The translations under genes and the position numbers were made by a program. A stretch of 64,000 nt of DNA from Oxalobacter aliiformigenes (GTDB lineage: Bacteria > Pseudomonadota > Gammaproteobacteria > Burkholderiales > Burkholderiaceae_D), in NCBI RefSeq assembly GCF_027116575.1, contig NZ_CP098252.1, positions 1,364,001 through 1,428,000 of the forward strand, in the 5' to 3' direction. Positions 43,292-52,436 of the stretch are shown here, piece by piece. Numbering within the stretch: position 1 is the first letter of the stretch; every line of letters begins with the position of its first letter. The notes under the pieces were generated by a model. The model was not told the DNA's origin, did not search any database, and worked only from the letters and a program-made list of their open reading frames with translations.

Positions 43292-44462
43292 CCCCGTGAC
43301 AACCGATATGACCACGACATCTCCCGAAACGGCCAAAACGACAGGTCACGGACATGCCACCCGGTTTGTTTTTCTGGCACTGGGACTGGCCATTTCTGCC
43401 TGGGCAGTACTCGTCCCGTATGCCAAGACGCGTCTGGCCGTCGATGAAGCCGTTCTGGGTCTTTTGCTGCTTCTGATCGGTTCCGGCGCCATCTTGTCGA
43501 TGCCGTTCGCCGGCTGGCTGACCAGCAGATACGGATGCCGCCGGACACTGGTCGTTTCCACCACCGTGTTCATGCTGTCTTTGATCGCGCTGGCCTTTGT
43601 TTCCTCACCCTGGTCGTTCGGCATTTCCCTGTTTCTTTTCGGTGCCTCGTCAGGCGTGGTGGACGTCGCCATGAACATTCAGGCCATTCTTGTCGAAAAG
43701 GAACGCAACCGCAGCATGATGTCCGGGTTCCACGGCATGTACAGTATCGGTGGTTTTTTCGGAGCGGTCATACTTTCCCTGCTGCTGAAAACGGGACTGT
43801 CTCCACTGGCCGCCACATGCTGTCTGTGCATCACCCTGATCGTACTGCTCATGGCCGTTTTCGCACGATACCTGTTTCCGTACGGCAATGAAGGAAAAAG
43901 CCGTTCCTTTTTCGTTTTTCCAAAAGGCAGTATCCTCCTTTTGGGACTGCTGTGCTTCATCATGTACATGGGTGACGGTGTCGTGCTCGACTGGGGAGCG
44001 CTTTTCATGACGACCACCAAGGCAGTCGCTCCCGACACGGCTGGCCTCGCTTTTGCTGTTTTTTCCGTCGCCATCTCGACAGGACGCCTGTTCGGCGACC
44101 GTCTCGTGGAATGGCTCGGCATCCGTAAAGTCATGACGGCAAGCAGTATCATCGCGGCAGCCGGGTTCGTCTGCGTCATGGCGGCCCCCTCGACGATCAC
44201 GGCTTTTGCCGGATTCATCATCGTCGGACTGGGCGCGTCCAATCTCATTCCGATCCTGTTTTCCATCGCGTCCCACCAGAGAATCATGCCAGTCAATCTG
44301 GCCATTTCTTCTGTCACAACGCTGGGTTATCTCGGTCTTCTGGTCGGTCCGCCGATGATGGGATTCATCGCTCATGCCAGCAGCCTTTATGCCGTTTTCG
44401 GTATCATTGCCGTCTTGATGATTTTTGTCGGAATCGCATCGCGCAAACTGCACAACCTCTGA
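43281..44462 (+). CDS. MFS transporter (YbjJ-like)
   Basis: A 393-residue major facilitator superfamily protein with about twelve membrane segments. The loop between segments 2 and 3 has GWLTSRYGCRRTLVVS (motif A type), and the fifth segment region has GVVDVAMNIQA with FHGMYSIGG, typical of the YbjJ/fucose-permease-like branch. The Met at 43281 overlaps the MarR stop, with AAAAGAGG upstream. A hairpin terminator follows. The substrate is not deducible, but the MarR partner suggests export or uptake of a toxic or signalling compound. Confidence 0.87.
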   Translation: MTSNPVTTDMTTTSPETAKTTGHGHATRFVFLALGLAISAWAVLVPYAKTRLAVDEAVLGLLLLLIGSGAILSMPFAGWLTSRYGCRRTLVVSTTVFMLSLIALAFVSSPWSFGISLFLFGASSGVVDVAMNIQAILVEKERNRSMMSGFHGMYSIGGFFGAVILSLLLKTGLSPLAATCCLCITLIVLLMAVFARYLFPYGNEGKSRSFFVFPKGSILLLGLLCFIMYMGDGVVLDWGALFMTTTKAVAPDTAGLAFAVFSVAISTGRLFGDRLVEWLGIRKVMTASSIIAAAGFVCVMAAPSTITAFAGFIIVGLGASNLIPILFSIASHQRIMPVNLAISSVTTLGYLGLLVGPPMMGFIAHASSLYAVFGIIAVLMIFVGIASRKLHNL

Positions 44463-44479
44463 CGAAAATTCCCCGAATG

Positions 44480-44515
44480 GAAACGGGCGGACACCCTGTC
44501 CACCCGTTTCCTTTT
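44480..44515 (+). terminator. Terminator of the MarR-MFS operon
   Basis: GAAACGGG-C-GGACA (44480-44493) pairs with TGTCC-A-CCCGTTTC (44497-44510) with one internal mismatch and a 3-base loop, 17 bases after the MFS stop, followed by CTTTTCC. Confidence 0.75.
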
Positions 44516-44579
44516 CCGGAAAGGCTTTGCAAAGTGTCTTAGCGGGATTGACAGGCCATCCGCATACCGTATCCGCCGT

Positions 44580-45090
44580 TTATAACCGCGTGGATTCCAT
44601 AATGCCATTCCTCTGGAAAGAACAGAAAACGGGATATATCCCCCTCTCGTGTTCCTGCAAACCGATTTTCAGCGATAGGCCGCCGGTATGGCCGGTCAGA
44701 CTGTTATTGGAGCCGACGACACGATGACAGGGAATAATGATGAAAACCGGGTTATGCCTGCCGCGCAACCGACCGCCTGGCCGGACATGCGTGGCATCCC
44801 TGTCAGAACGGCCATTTTCGGGCGATTTCATCGTTCCCATCACTTCACCACATAGAATATTCCGGACGGCCTGACGGAATCCGGTTTTTTCCGGCGCCAG
44901 TAGCAAGGCGGAGACAGACGTTTTTTTCCTGCAGAAATAATCATCCGGCCATTTTCCGGTGACCTGCAAAACGGGAAAATCCCCGTTTTCGATCATGTTT
45001 TCCGTCACGGTACCGGCAAAATACTTCCGATTCGCAAACCACAGGCCGATCCCTCCGGAACCGGAATATTCGCCAACCGGCTCCCTCGCG
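44580..45090 (-). pseudogene. Decayed methylated-DNA--cysteine methyltransferase
   Basis: An Ogt-type gene in decay. One frame gives GIGLWFANRKYFAGT, DDYFCRKKTSVSALLLAPE and FRQAVRNILC, and still has the active site IIIPCHRVVGSNNSLTGH. No start codon fits: the frame meets a TAG before the expected Met. The DNA-contact segment between ILC and the active site, normally P-Y-G-E-V-x-x-Y-x-x-I-A and A-V-G, is scrambled (GEVMGTMKSPENGRSDRD). An intact ogt lies at 9449-9922, so loss here is tolerable. The 5' end abuts the tsaB start. Confidence 0.75.
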
Positions 45091-45103
45091 GTACAATACG
45101 GGA

Positions 45104-45802
45104 ATGTCTACGATAATTGCCATTGATACTTCATCCGATATCGCCTCCGTCGCCCTGATGTGCGGTGAAACAGTCCAATCCGCCTCAAGCGAAGGTTTCT
45201 CGAATCATTCGCTCACGGCACTGCCCATGTTGCAAAAGCTGCTCGAAAAAAACAGCCTGACTGTCGCCGGCTGCGACGCCATCGCCTTCGGATGCGGCCC
45301 TGGATCTTTCACGGGCCTGCGTACGGCATGTGGAATCGCGCAAGGTCTGTCTTTCGCGACGTCGCTGCCGGTCATCCCGGTCGTGACACTTGAGGCCATG
45401 GCGCAAACCTGCCATGAAAAGACAGGCGCAACCGATGTGCTCTCCCTGCTGGATGCCCGGATGCACGAGGTTTACTGGGCGCAGTACCGATACGAAAACG
45501 GCCGTTGGAAAACTGTCACGGAACCGTCTCTGGGTTCCGCATCCGGCGTGACACCGGAAGGAAAACCGGTATTTTGCGGAAACGGCCTGTCCGCCTATGC
45601 CGGCGAACTGGCTCCCGTCGCCGGAGAATCCCTGCGATATCCGGATATCTATCCCCATGCCGAAGCGATCGCACGGCTGGGAAAAATCCGTCTGGAGAGG
45701 GGAGAAACGGTTACGGCAAAAGAAATCCAGCCACTGTATCTGCGCAACAAGGTTGCCCTGAAAACGGCTGAACGGCTGGCCATCAAGGAAAAAACGGCAT
45801 GA
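45104..45802 (+). CDS. tsaB: tRNA threonylcarbamoyladenosine biosynthesis protein TsaB
   Basis: TsaB partners TsaD and TsaE in forming t6A at position 37 of ANN-reading tRNAs. The 232-residue protein has the ASKHA-fold N-terminus (IIAIDTSSDIASVAL), the LLEKNSL and GPGSFTGLRTACGIAQGLSFA blocks and a degenerate C-terminal half, as is normal for TsaB. It overlaps rimI by four bases (ATGA), and rimI overlaps the uracil-DNA glycosylase gene. This tsaB-rimI-udg arrangement is common in Burkholderiales. Confidence 0.94.
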   Translation: MSTIIAIDTSSDIASVALMCGETVQSASSEGFSNHSLTALPMLQKLLEKNSLTVAGCDAIAFGCGPGSFTGLRTACGIAQGLSFATSLPVIPVVTLEAMAQTCHEKTGATDVLSLLDARMHEVYWAQYRYENGRWKTVTEPSLGSASGVTPEGKPVFCGNGLSAYAGELAPVAGESLRYPDIYPHAEAIARLGKIRLERGETVTAKEIQPLYLRNKVALKTAERLAIKEKTA

Positions 45803-46299
45803 GCGACACGAACCGGACAGAAGATATGGACACTTCATCCTGTTATGCGGCTGACGGGGAAATCCTGACATTTTCCCCGATGCTGTTCAAGGATCTGCAT
45901 GAAGTCTATTACATCGAACAAAGCGTCTTTTCCTACCACTGGACATACCCCAACTTCGAGAGTTCCGTAGCGATAGGAAATCACGGCTGCGTACTCCGCA
46001 ACGAAGCGGGAAAAATGATCGGTTATTTCATTGCCATGGAAGCGGTCGATGAAATGCACCTTCTGAAAATTGCCGTGGCTGAAGAATTCCACGGAAAGGG
46101 ATACGGCCGTCTGCTGATGGACAGGGTCGTCGATTTCGCCCGTGAACTGGAAATGGAATCCATGATTCTGGAAGTTCGCCCGACCAATGATCCGGCTGTC
46201 GCCCTTTACAAAAACACGGGATTCCAGACGATCGGTGTCCGCAAGGGATATTACGCCGACACCAGGGAGGATGCACTTGTCATGAGGCTGGTACTATGA
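45799..46299 (+). CDS. rimI: Ribosomal protein bS18-alanine N-acetyltransferase
   Basis: RimI acetylates the N-terminal alanine of ribosomal protein bS18. The 166-residue GNAT protein has an extra N-terminal tail of about 25 residues, then the family sequence DLHEVYYIEQSVFSYHWTYPNFESS, the acetyl-CoA loop AEEFHGKGYGRLLMD (Q/R-x-x-G-x-G type) and VRPTNDPAVALYKNTGFQTIGVRKGYY. The start overlaps the tsaB stop. The alternative Met at 45826 would still give a complete domain. The linkage to tsaB supports the name. Confidence 0.93.
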   Translation: MSDTNRTEDMDTSSCYAADGEILTFSPMLFKDLHEVYYIEQSVFSYHWTYPNFESSVAIGNHGCVLRNEAGKMIGYFIAMEAVDEMHLLKIAVAEEFHGKGYGRLLMDRVVDFARELEMESMILEVRPTNDPAVALYKNTGFQTIGVRKGYYADTREDALVMRLVL

Positions 46300-47255
46300 G
46301 TGAACTGGATGAAAACACCCGTCGGCGCTATCTGAAAGAAATGGGAATCACCGTCTGGTCTCTCCGCGATACCGTGCCGGTGCCAGAAATGCCGGCTGCC
46401 GCTGCAGCCGTACAGTCCGAAACAGTGGTCCCCGAAGCGGAAAAACGGCACATTGTTTCATCACATCGTCCCGTCCGGCAGGATGTCTCTCCGGCGCCGG
46501 AACCGGACATACCGTCCTTTCTTTCCGATTTGCCGCCGCCCGAAGCGTTTTTCGACAATTTGCCGCCACCGTCATCTTTCCATGACGACATTCCCCTGCC
46601 GGTGCATCCGGAACCGGAATTCGTGCCGTCATCCGAAACGGCAAGCGTGCAGGCGCCGGACAGCTGGGAAAAAATACTCGGGGAAATCGGCCACTGCAAA
46701 CGTTGCCACCTGTGCCGGACACGCCACAAAGTCGTGCCGGGAATCGGGGACAGAAACGCCGACTGGCTGTTCGTCGGCGAAGGCCCCGGATTTCATGAAG
46801 ACCAGCAAGGCGAACCGTTCGTCGGCCGTTCCGGCAAACTGCTCGATGCCATGATGGCTGCCATGCACATGAAACGCGGAGAAAACGTCTATATCGCCAA
46901 CGTCGTCAAATGCCGGGCCAGCAACGAAGCCGGGAAAGACCGCCAGCCGACGGAAGAGGAAGCCGCTACCTGCATGCCGTATCTGGAACGCCAGATCGAT
47001 CTGATCAAACCGAAAATCATGGTCGCCCTCGGCAAGACGGCAGCTGTCGCACTATTGAATACCGGCCGCGATGTATCGCTCGGATCGCTCAGGAACCGGG
47101 AACACTTTTTCCGTAACGGTGGCCGCAAAATTCCGCTGGTCGTCACCTACCATCCTTCCTATCTGTTGCGTACGCCGGCGGGCAAAAAACAGGCATGGCA
47201 GGATCTGTGCCGTGCCATGGACATTTACGACGCCGAAAAGAAAAAAGAAGCCTAA
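46296..47255 (+). CDS. Uracil-DNA glycosylase, family 4 type (iron-sulphur)
   Basis: A 319-residue DNA-repair glycosylase that excises uracil. The C-terminal 190 residues form the enzyme: CKRCHLCRTRHKVVPGIGD (first cluster cysteines), FVGEGPGFHEDQQGEPFVG (active-site loop), NVVKCRASNEAGKDRQPTEEEAATC (further cluster cysteines) and the late YHPSYLLRTP. The first 110 residues are a Pro-rich, low-complexity tail (repeated PPPE/PPPS segments) found in many betaproteobacterial members, probably a flexible protein-interaction arm. It is the last gene of the tsaB-rimI operon and converges with exbD 14 bases away. Confidence 0.92.
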   Translation: MSELDENTRRRYLKEMGITVWSLRDTVPVPEMPAAAAAVQSETVVPEAEKRHIVSSHRPVRQDVSPAPEPDIPSFLSDLPPPEAFFDNLPPPSSFHDDIPLPVHPEPEFVPSSETASVQAPDSWEKILGEIGHCKRCHLCRTRHKVVPGIGDRNADWLFVGEGPGFHEDQQGEPFVGRSGKLLDAMMAAMHMKRGENVYIANVVKCRASNEAGKDRQPTEEEAATCMPYLERQIDLIKPKIMVALGKTAAVALLNTGRDVSLGSLRNREHFFRNGGRKIPLVVTYHPSYLLRTPAGKKQAWQDLCRAMDIYDAEKKKEA

Positions 47256-47269
47256 AAAGAAAAAAGCGT

Positions 47270-47683
47270 TCATTGGCGCGGTTGCGTCACGAATCCCAGT
47301 TTTTCGATCCCCGCCTTCTGTGCGGCGGCCATCACGCGGACAACATGCTCATACGCTGCCTTTCTGTCGCCGTAAAGCCGGATTTCGGGTTGCGGATCGG
47401 TCTGCGCCGCATTTTGCAGTACCCTGGCAAGTTTTGCATCGTCTACCGGAACACCGTCCCATAAAACCGTTCCGTCCGCGTTGACGGATACCGTCACGGC
47501 CACCGGATTAACGACCGTGTTCACCTTGTCCGCTCTTGGCAAATCGACGCCGACCGACTGCGTCAGTACCGGAACCGTCAGAATGAAAATGACGAGCAGA
47601 ACCAGCATGACATCCACCAGAGGCGTCACGTTGATTTCACTCACCACATCTTCCTGATCATCCAGGCCGCCACCGAATGCCAT
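47270..47683 (-). CDS. exbD: Biopolymer transport protein ExbD
   Basis: ExbD is part of the inner-membrane proton-driven motor that energises TonB. The 137-residue protein has a short cytoplasmic start with EINVTPLVDVMLVLLVIFI, one membrane helix carrying the essential Asp (VDVML) and a periplasmic domain (VTVSVNADGTVLWDGVPVD, ending VMAAAQKAGIEKLGFVT). It is the third gene of tonB-exbB-exbD, one base after exbB, so the motor subunits are made together. It converges with the uracil-DNA glycosylase gene. Confidence 0.94.
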   Translation of the reverse strand: MAFGGGLDDQEDVVSEINVTPLVDVMLVLLVIFILTVPVLTQSVGVDLPRADKVNTVVNPVAVTVSVNADGTVLWDGVPVDDAKLARVLQNAAQTDPQPEIRLYGDRKAAYEHVVRVMAAAQKAGIEKLGFVTQPRQ

Positions 47684-47684
47684 G

Positions 47685-48392
47685 TCAGTTTTCCTCCGGA
47701 CGAACGTTCTCCGGGACGACCGGCGAACCGGTCAAAAACCAGCCGTACAGCTGACGGGCGAAACGGTTGAGTTCTCCGGCCATACGCCGGTTGATCCGGC
47801 CCAGCGCGTTATAACCGAGAACAGCCGGAATCGCGACAGCCAGACCGAGTGCCGTCATGACAAGCGACTCGCCGACCGGCCCGGCGATCCTGTCGATGGA
47901 CGCCTGTCCGGAAATGCCGATGGAAACCAGCGCATGATAAATTCCCCAGACTGTGCCGAACAGGCCGATAAACGGAGCCGTCGCCCCGATAGATGCCAGA
48001 ACGGACAGACCGTCCTGCATTTTCGCCATACTCTCGTCAATACACCCGCGCAGGTTTTCCGTCAGCCATTCAGCCATTCCCATCCGTTCCCGCAGTTTTT
48101 CCGGACCATCCGTGTATTGCGTCGCCGCAACCATGCCTTCTGTAGCCAACGCGTGAAACGGATTGTCCGCCGGTCGCGTTTCCAGTGTCCTGAGTCCCTC
48201 CTGAAAGGAAGGCGCCAGCCAGAAAAGCCTGACCCGCTTCGAAAGGCCGGACAGTTTGCAGGCTTTCCAGGCCCGCACGACGATGATCGTCCATGAAACG
48301 ACCGACATGCCAAAAAGGACTATCGCGACAAACCGGATGACCCATCCGCCCTGGTTCCACAGGGCCAGCATACCGTAAGGATTGTTTTCCAT
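47685..48392 (-). CDS. exbB: Biopolymer transport protein ExbB
   Basis: ExbB forms the proton channel with ExbD. The 235-residue protein has three membrane segments: near the N-terminus (FVAIVLFGMSVVSWTIIVV), in the middle (LSVLASIGATAPFIGLFGTVWGIY, the MotA/TolQ/ExbB signature) and shortly before the end (GESLVMTALGLAVAIPAVLGYNAL). The Thr/Ala positions that line the pore in relatives are present. It lies between tonB and exbD, read toward the left, and its stop is next to the exbD start. Confidence 0.94.
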   Translation of the reverse strand: MENNPYGMLALWNQGGWVIRFVAIVLFGMSVVSWTIIVVRAWKACKLSGLSKRVRLFWLAPSFQEGLRTLETRPADNPFHALATEGMVAATQYTDGPEKLRERMGMAEWLTENLRGCIDESMAKMQDGLSVLASIGATAPFIGLFGTVWGIYHALVSIGISGQASIDRIAGPVGESLVMTALGLAVAIPAVLGYNALGRINRRMAGELNRFARQLYGWFLTGSPVVPENVRPEEN

Positions 48393-48411
48393 TCACGCCA
48401 CCTCGTTTTTT

Positions 48412-49314
48412 TCAATCGTCCAGGGAAAACCGGATCGGCTGCACATAACGGAAAGCCACCGGCCTGCCATTTTTTCTTGCGGGAACATACCGCCAGTGCC
48501 GAACCGTTTTCAGCGCCGACGCATCCAGTCGCGGAAAACCGCTCGAGTGTTTCAGCTTCACGTCACTGACGGTTCCATCCGCCTCGATCATGACCGACAA
48601 AACCACCACGCCTTCTTCTCCCATCCGGCGGGAAACAGCCGGGTAGGGCGGTTTGGGATTCCCCGAAGAACCGGCCCCGCCATACGGCCCGGAAAAATCA
48701 CCCGAACCGTTCCCTGATCCGTTTCCTCTGCCGGTTCCGCCATATCCGTACCCGCTGCCGTTGCCGTCACCGCCATTCCCATGCCCATCTCCGTAAGCGG
48801 ATACACCGCCAAACGGATTTCCTCCACCATCCTCACCCGATTTCCCCCCGGAAACACCGGTGGAACCCGCTGCGTCATCCGTCTTTTCCGGCGACACGAC
48901 AGATGACGTTTTCCTGTCAGGCATCGCCGGCTTTGACGCCGGCATGCGATCCATATCCCCGCCGTGACTCCCGGTCGCCTTTTTCTTTCCGGTCTGACCG
49001 GACAGTCCGGTTGCCGTCTTTCCGGATACGTCCGTCACTTCCTTCGGCAACATCTTGCCCGTTCCCGCCTTTTTCCCGGCCTGCCCACCGGAACCGCCCC
49101 CGTTCCCGCCGCCACCGTCTCCGGCAAGCAGCATGCCTGTCATGGGTGCGGCCATTTCCGGAACACCGCCGTCATTTCCCCATCCGATCCATCCCGCCAG
49201 AAACAGGTGAACCGACAGTACGGCAGCGAGGCTGATCCAGCCCTCACGGGACATGAACCGTATCTGACGCGGTTTCCGAAACGGATTGTCGGCTTTTTCC
49301 ATAAAAACGGGCAT
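48412..49314 (-). CDS. tonB: TonB energy transducer with a glycine-rich linker
   Basis: TonB couples the ExbBD motor to outer-membrane receptors for siderophores, vitamins or metals. The 300-residue protein has an N-terminal membrane anchor (SLAAVLSVHLFLAGWIGW, with the conserved SVHL His) and a C-terminal TonB domain (PPYPAVSRRMGEEGVVVLSVMIEADG, HSSGFPRLDASALKTVRHWRYVPARKNG). The periplasmic linker (about 60-220) is unusually Gly/Asn/Ser-rich (YGDGHGNGGDGNGSGYGYGG) in place of the usual Pro/Glu/Lys repeats. The start may be the Met at 49302, four codons later. It is the first gene of the motor operon. Confidence 0.9.
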   Translation of the reverse strand: MPVFMEKADNPFRKPRQIRFMSREGWISLAAVLSVHLFLAGWIGWGNDGGVPEMAAPMTGMLLAGDGGGGNGGGSGGQAGKKAGTGKMLPKEVTDVSGKTATGLSGQTGKKKATGSHGGDMDRMPASKPAMPDRKTSSVVSPEKTDDAAGSTGVSGGKSGEDGGGNPFGGVSAYGDGHGNGGDGNGSGYGYGGTGRGNGSGNGSGDFSGPYGGAGSSGNPKPPYPAVSRRMGEEGVVVLSVMIEADGTVSDVKLKHSSGFPRLDASALKTVRHWRYVPARKNGRPVAFRYVQPIRFSLDD

Positions 49315-49538
49315 CCTGCCGGATAGGGGTGATGAGGGTTTTCACAGCGGCTATTTTAGCCGTGAAAGACGGCGAATCCTACCCGTTTGCGACAGACACG
49401 GATAAAACACCGTAAACAAGCAGGAAAATACCGCACAGAATACATGCGACTGCGCATGAAAAGGGAAGGGCAAGGCACTTGCCATCACACGGCACGGCGG
49501 AGTATAAAGACACTTTTTTCCGATTTTCGATAAGACCG

Positions 49539-50738
49539 ATGGCCGCTGAACGGAATACGACTTCAGAAAAAACGAATTCCCGCCTGTTTCTGCTGATCGC
49601 GATGGGCATGATGTCCGCTTTCGGACCTTTCGTCACGGATCTTTATCTGCCCGGTCTTCCGGCGCTGGCCACCTATTTCGGCACGACCACATCATGGGTA
49701 CAGCTGAGCCTGACATCAAGCATGGTGGGACTGGCTTCGGGCCAACTGCTGATCGGTCCGGCAAGCGACAAATACGGGCGAAGAGGGCCGCTGGTTCTGT
49801 CGATGATCCTGTTCATCGTTTCGACCGCCGCCTGTCTGCTCGCCTGGAACATCGAGTCCTTCGTCTTCTTCAGGGTATTCCAGGGCATCGCAGGAGCCGG
49901 AGGTGTCGTCATTTCCAAATCCGTCGCCGCCGACCTCTATCAGGGACGTGAACTGAACGACTTTTTTTCCCTGCTCATGGTGATCAACGGACTGGCACCG
50001 ATCGTCGCGCCGGTCATCGGCGGATTCGTCATGAGATATACCGACTGGGAAGGCATCTTCATCATCCTGCTGGCAATCGGCATCGTCCTGTTCGGCGTCA
50101 GCATGCATTTCAGGGAATCCCTGCCGAAAGAACGGCGGATACCGGGCAGCGTATTCAATTCCTTCGGGAAATTCGTTCCGATCGTCCAAAACGGCGGTTT
50201 CATGAACTATGTCTGGATACAGATGTTTTCCATGGGCGTCTTTTTCACCTATATCGCGTCATCGCCTTTCCTGATCCAGGAACATTTCCGGCTCGACGCT
50301 TTTGCCTACAGCATCTGTTTCGCCGTCAACGCTTCCGGCATGATCGTCGGCAGCCGGATCACGCCACGGTTTTCCAGTGTGTTTTCCGCCCTGAAATCCG
50401 GCGTCTACGGACTGTGTCTTTCCTGTCTCGCCTTTGTGGCCGTACTGCTTTTCGACGGATCGTTTTATCTGATGGAAACGCTGTTGTTCGTCATGATGAA
50501 TTTTCTCGGCATGATCCTGCCGACCTCGACGTCACTGGCCTTGACGCTCGAACGGGACAATGCCGGTGGCGCTTCCGCCGTCATCGGTTTCTGCATGTTC
50601 CTGTTCGGCGCCATCGTCTCGCCCATGACAGGATTCGGCCCCATGATCACATCCATCAGCGTCATGACCCTGTTGTGCTGTCTGCTGGCACTGCTGTTTC
50701 TTTTCATCGCGAAAAAACGTTCCGGCCAGTCCGCCTGA
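49539..50738 (+). CDS. Bcr/CflA-type multidrug MFS exporter
   Basis: A 399-residue MFS protein with twelve predicted membrane segments. Typical Bcr/CflA features are the N-terminal SAFGPFVTDLYLPGLPALATYF, motif A in GPASDKYGRRGPLVLS and FFRVFQGIAGAGGVVISKSVAADLYQG. Relatives export bicyclomycin, sulphonamides or chloramphenicol, or transport cyclic peptides; the real substrate is unknown here. I chose the Met at 49539; the upstream frame from 49479 is unrelated to the family. It is transcribed alone and convergent with lplT. Confidence 0.87.
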   Translation: MAAERNTTSEKTNSRLFLLIAMGMMSAFGPFVTDLYLPGLPALATYFGTTTSWVQLSLTSSMVGLASGQLLIGPASDKYGRRGPLVLSMILFIVSTAACLLAWNIESFVFFRVFQGIAGAGGVVISKSVAADLYQGRELNDFFSLLMVINGLAPIVAPVIGGFVMRYTDWEGIFIILLAIGIVLFGVSMHFRESLPKERRIPGSVFNSFGKFVPIVQNGGFMNYVWIQMFSMGVFFTYIASSPFLIQEHFRLDAFAYSICFAVNASGMIVGSRITPRFSSVFSALKSGVYGLCLSCLAFVAVLLFDGSFYLMETLLFVMMNFLGMILPTSTSLALTLERDNAGGASAVIGFCMFLFGAIVSPMTGFGPMITSISVMTLLCCLLALLFLFIAKKRSGQSA

Positions 50739-50883
50739 CCGCTTTCCCGCCGGCAGAAGATATCCTCCGCACCTTTCGGTTCTGCCGTACAGCAAAGAAG
50801 TGCACATCCTGTACCTGTTTGCAATCGGCCCGAAACGGCAAACGGCCGGCAGACCCGAACCGCCTGCCGCCTGCAACCGAAAA

Positions 50884-50908
50884 AAAACGGGACCCCCGGT
50901 CCCGTTTT
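50884..50908 (-). terminator. Terminator of lplT
   Basis: AAAACGGGACC (50884-50894) and GGTCCCGTTTT (50898-50908) form an 11-bp stem with a 3-base loop, followed on the minus strand by a T run (complement of the A tract 50880-50887). It lies 24 bases after the lplT stop. Confidence 0.88.
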
Positions 50909-50931
50909 CTTGTGACATCATCCGCCTGTCG

Positions 50932-52182
50932 TCAGTGGCGCTTTTCTTCTCCGATCAGATGCAGGGAATCCTGGATTTTCTGGTTATGGGCATGCCAGTA
51001 CATGACCAGCAGCATCATGGCGGAGACGAAACTCCCGAATATGATAATCACGGCATTGACGGACAGATCCAGGGAAACCAGCAGGGAATAGACACCCAGC
51101 ATGGTCAGAATCGACAGGTTTTCATTGAAATTCTGGACAGCGATCGAATGGCCCGCAGACAGCAGTACATGCCCGCGATGTTGCAGAAGCGCGTTCATCG
51201 GAACGACGAAAAAACCTGCCAGCGCTCCGACGAGCACCAGAAGCGGATAGGCCAGATAAACGGTATGCACCAGTGTCATGACCATGACGACGATACCCAT
51301 TGCCACCCCCAAAGGCATGACCTTGAGCGACTGTCTGAGCTTGATGAATTTGGCGGCGGAAACGGCGCCGGCCGCAATGCCGACCGCCACGATTCCCTGA
51401 AGGAAAGCGGCCTTGTCCAGCGTCAGTCCCAGTGAATGCTGTGCCCATTTCAGCACGATAAACTGGAGAGTCGCGCCCGCTCCCCAGAAAAGGGTCGTCA
51501 CGGCAAGGGAAATTTGTCCAAGCTTGTCATGCCAGAGTGTCGAAAAGCTGTGATAGAAATTCCTGACGAGCAGTACCGGATTGATCGGCTGTTTGGCGTA
51601 ACGCGCACCGGTGTCGGGAATCCTCAGATTGAACAGGGCAGCCAAAACATAGACACCCATGATCACGACCAGCGCGGCGGCAGCCGGCGAACCGGCAAAC
51701 GTCATGTGATCGAGAAGGAAAGCGGAGACATGCTTGTTGATCAACGCCCCCCCCAGAACAGTCCCCATAACAATCGAAGTAACAGTCAACCCCTCGATCC
51801 AGCCATTGGCGATCACCAGTTTTTCGGCCGGCAGCAGCTCGGTCAGAATACCGTACTTGGCCGGAGAATACGCGGCAGCACCCAGCCCGACGATAGCATA
51901 GGCCAGGAGGGGATGGACACCGGCGAAAATCAGGCTGCAACCGCAGAATTTGACCGTGTTGGTGATGAACATGACCTTGCCTTTGGGCAGTGCATCGGCA
52001 AAAGCGCCGACAAAAGCGGCAAGCCCGACGTAGGACATCACGAAAAAAAGCCTCAACAGCGGCGTCATCCACGGTGCGGCATTCATTTGCGCCAGCAGAG
52101 CAATGGCAACGATCAGAAGTGCATTGTCGGCCAGTGAAGAAAAGAATTCCGCGGCCATGACGGAATAAAAGCCCTTGTTCAT
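50932..52182 (-). CDS. lplT: Lysophospholipid transporter LplT
   Basis: LplT flips lysophospholipids to the inner face of the cytoplasmic membrane for re-acylation. The 416-residue MFS-type protein begins MNKGFYSVMAAEFFSSLADNALLIVAIALL and has PKGKVMFITNTVKFCGC, YSPAKYGILTELLPAEKLV and NGWIEGLTVTSIV, all characteristic of LplT. In Escherichia coli it is fused in an operon with aas; no aas gene stands next to it here. Alr is divergent, separated by about 250 bases, a usual arrangement in betaproteobacteria. A strong terminator follows. Confidence 0.92.
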   Translation of the reverse strand: MNKGFYSVMAAEFFSSLADNALLIVAIALLAQMNAAPWMTPLLRLFFVMSYVGLAAFVGAFADALPKGKVMFITNTVKFCGCSLIFAGVHPLLAYAIVGLGAAAYSPAKYGILTELLPAEKLVIANGWIEGLTVTSIVMGTVLGGALINKHVSAFLLDHMTFAGSPAAAALVVIMGVYVLAALFNLRIPDTGARYAKQPINPVLLVRNFYHSFSTLWHDKLGQISLAVTTLFWGAGATLQFIVLKWAQHSLGLTLDKAAFLQGIVAVGIAAGAVSAAKFIKLRQSLKVMPLGVAMGIVVMVMTLVHTVYLAYPLLVLVGALAGFFVVPMNALLQHRGHVLLSAGHSIAVQNFNENLSILTMLGVYSLLVSLDLSVNAVIIIFGSFVSAMMLLVMYWHAHNQKIQDSLHLIGEEKRH

Positions 52183-52436
52183 TTTCGTGTCCTGTCAGAA
52201 ACGTCGAAAGAAAAAAGTTTAACCCATAGGATGCCATTCGTCAGTTTTATTTTGTCTTTTCATAAAATTTTTTCGAACTTTTCAGGTCATCATGTCCGTT
52301 GACGAACGGATTCATCCTCCGTGTTTGCCTCGTGACAGGCAAGGGGGGTAAGATGTGCGTTCATATGCGTTTCACATGGTGTGAAACGCGAAAATGTTCC
52401 CGCGACATGGCGGATTTCCAGTTTTCACTTTATCTC

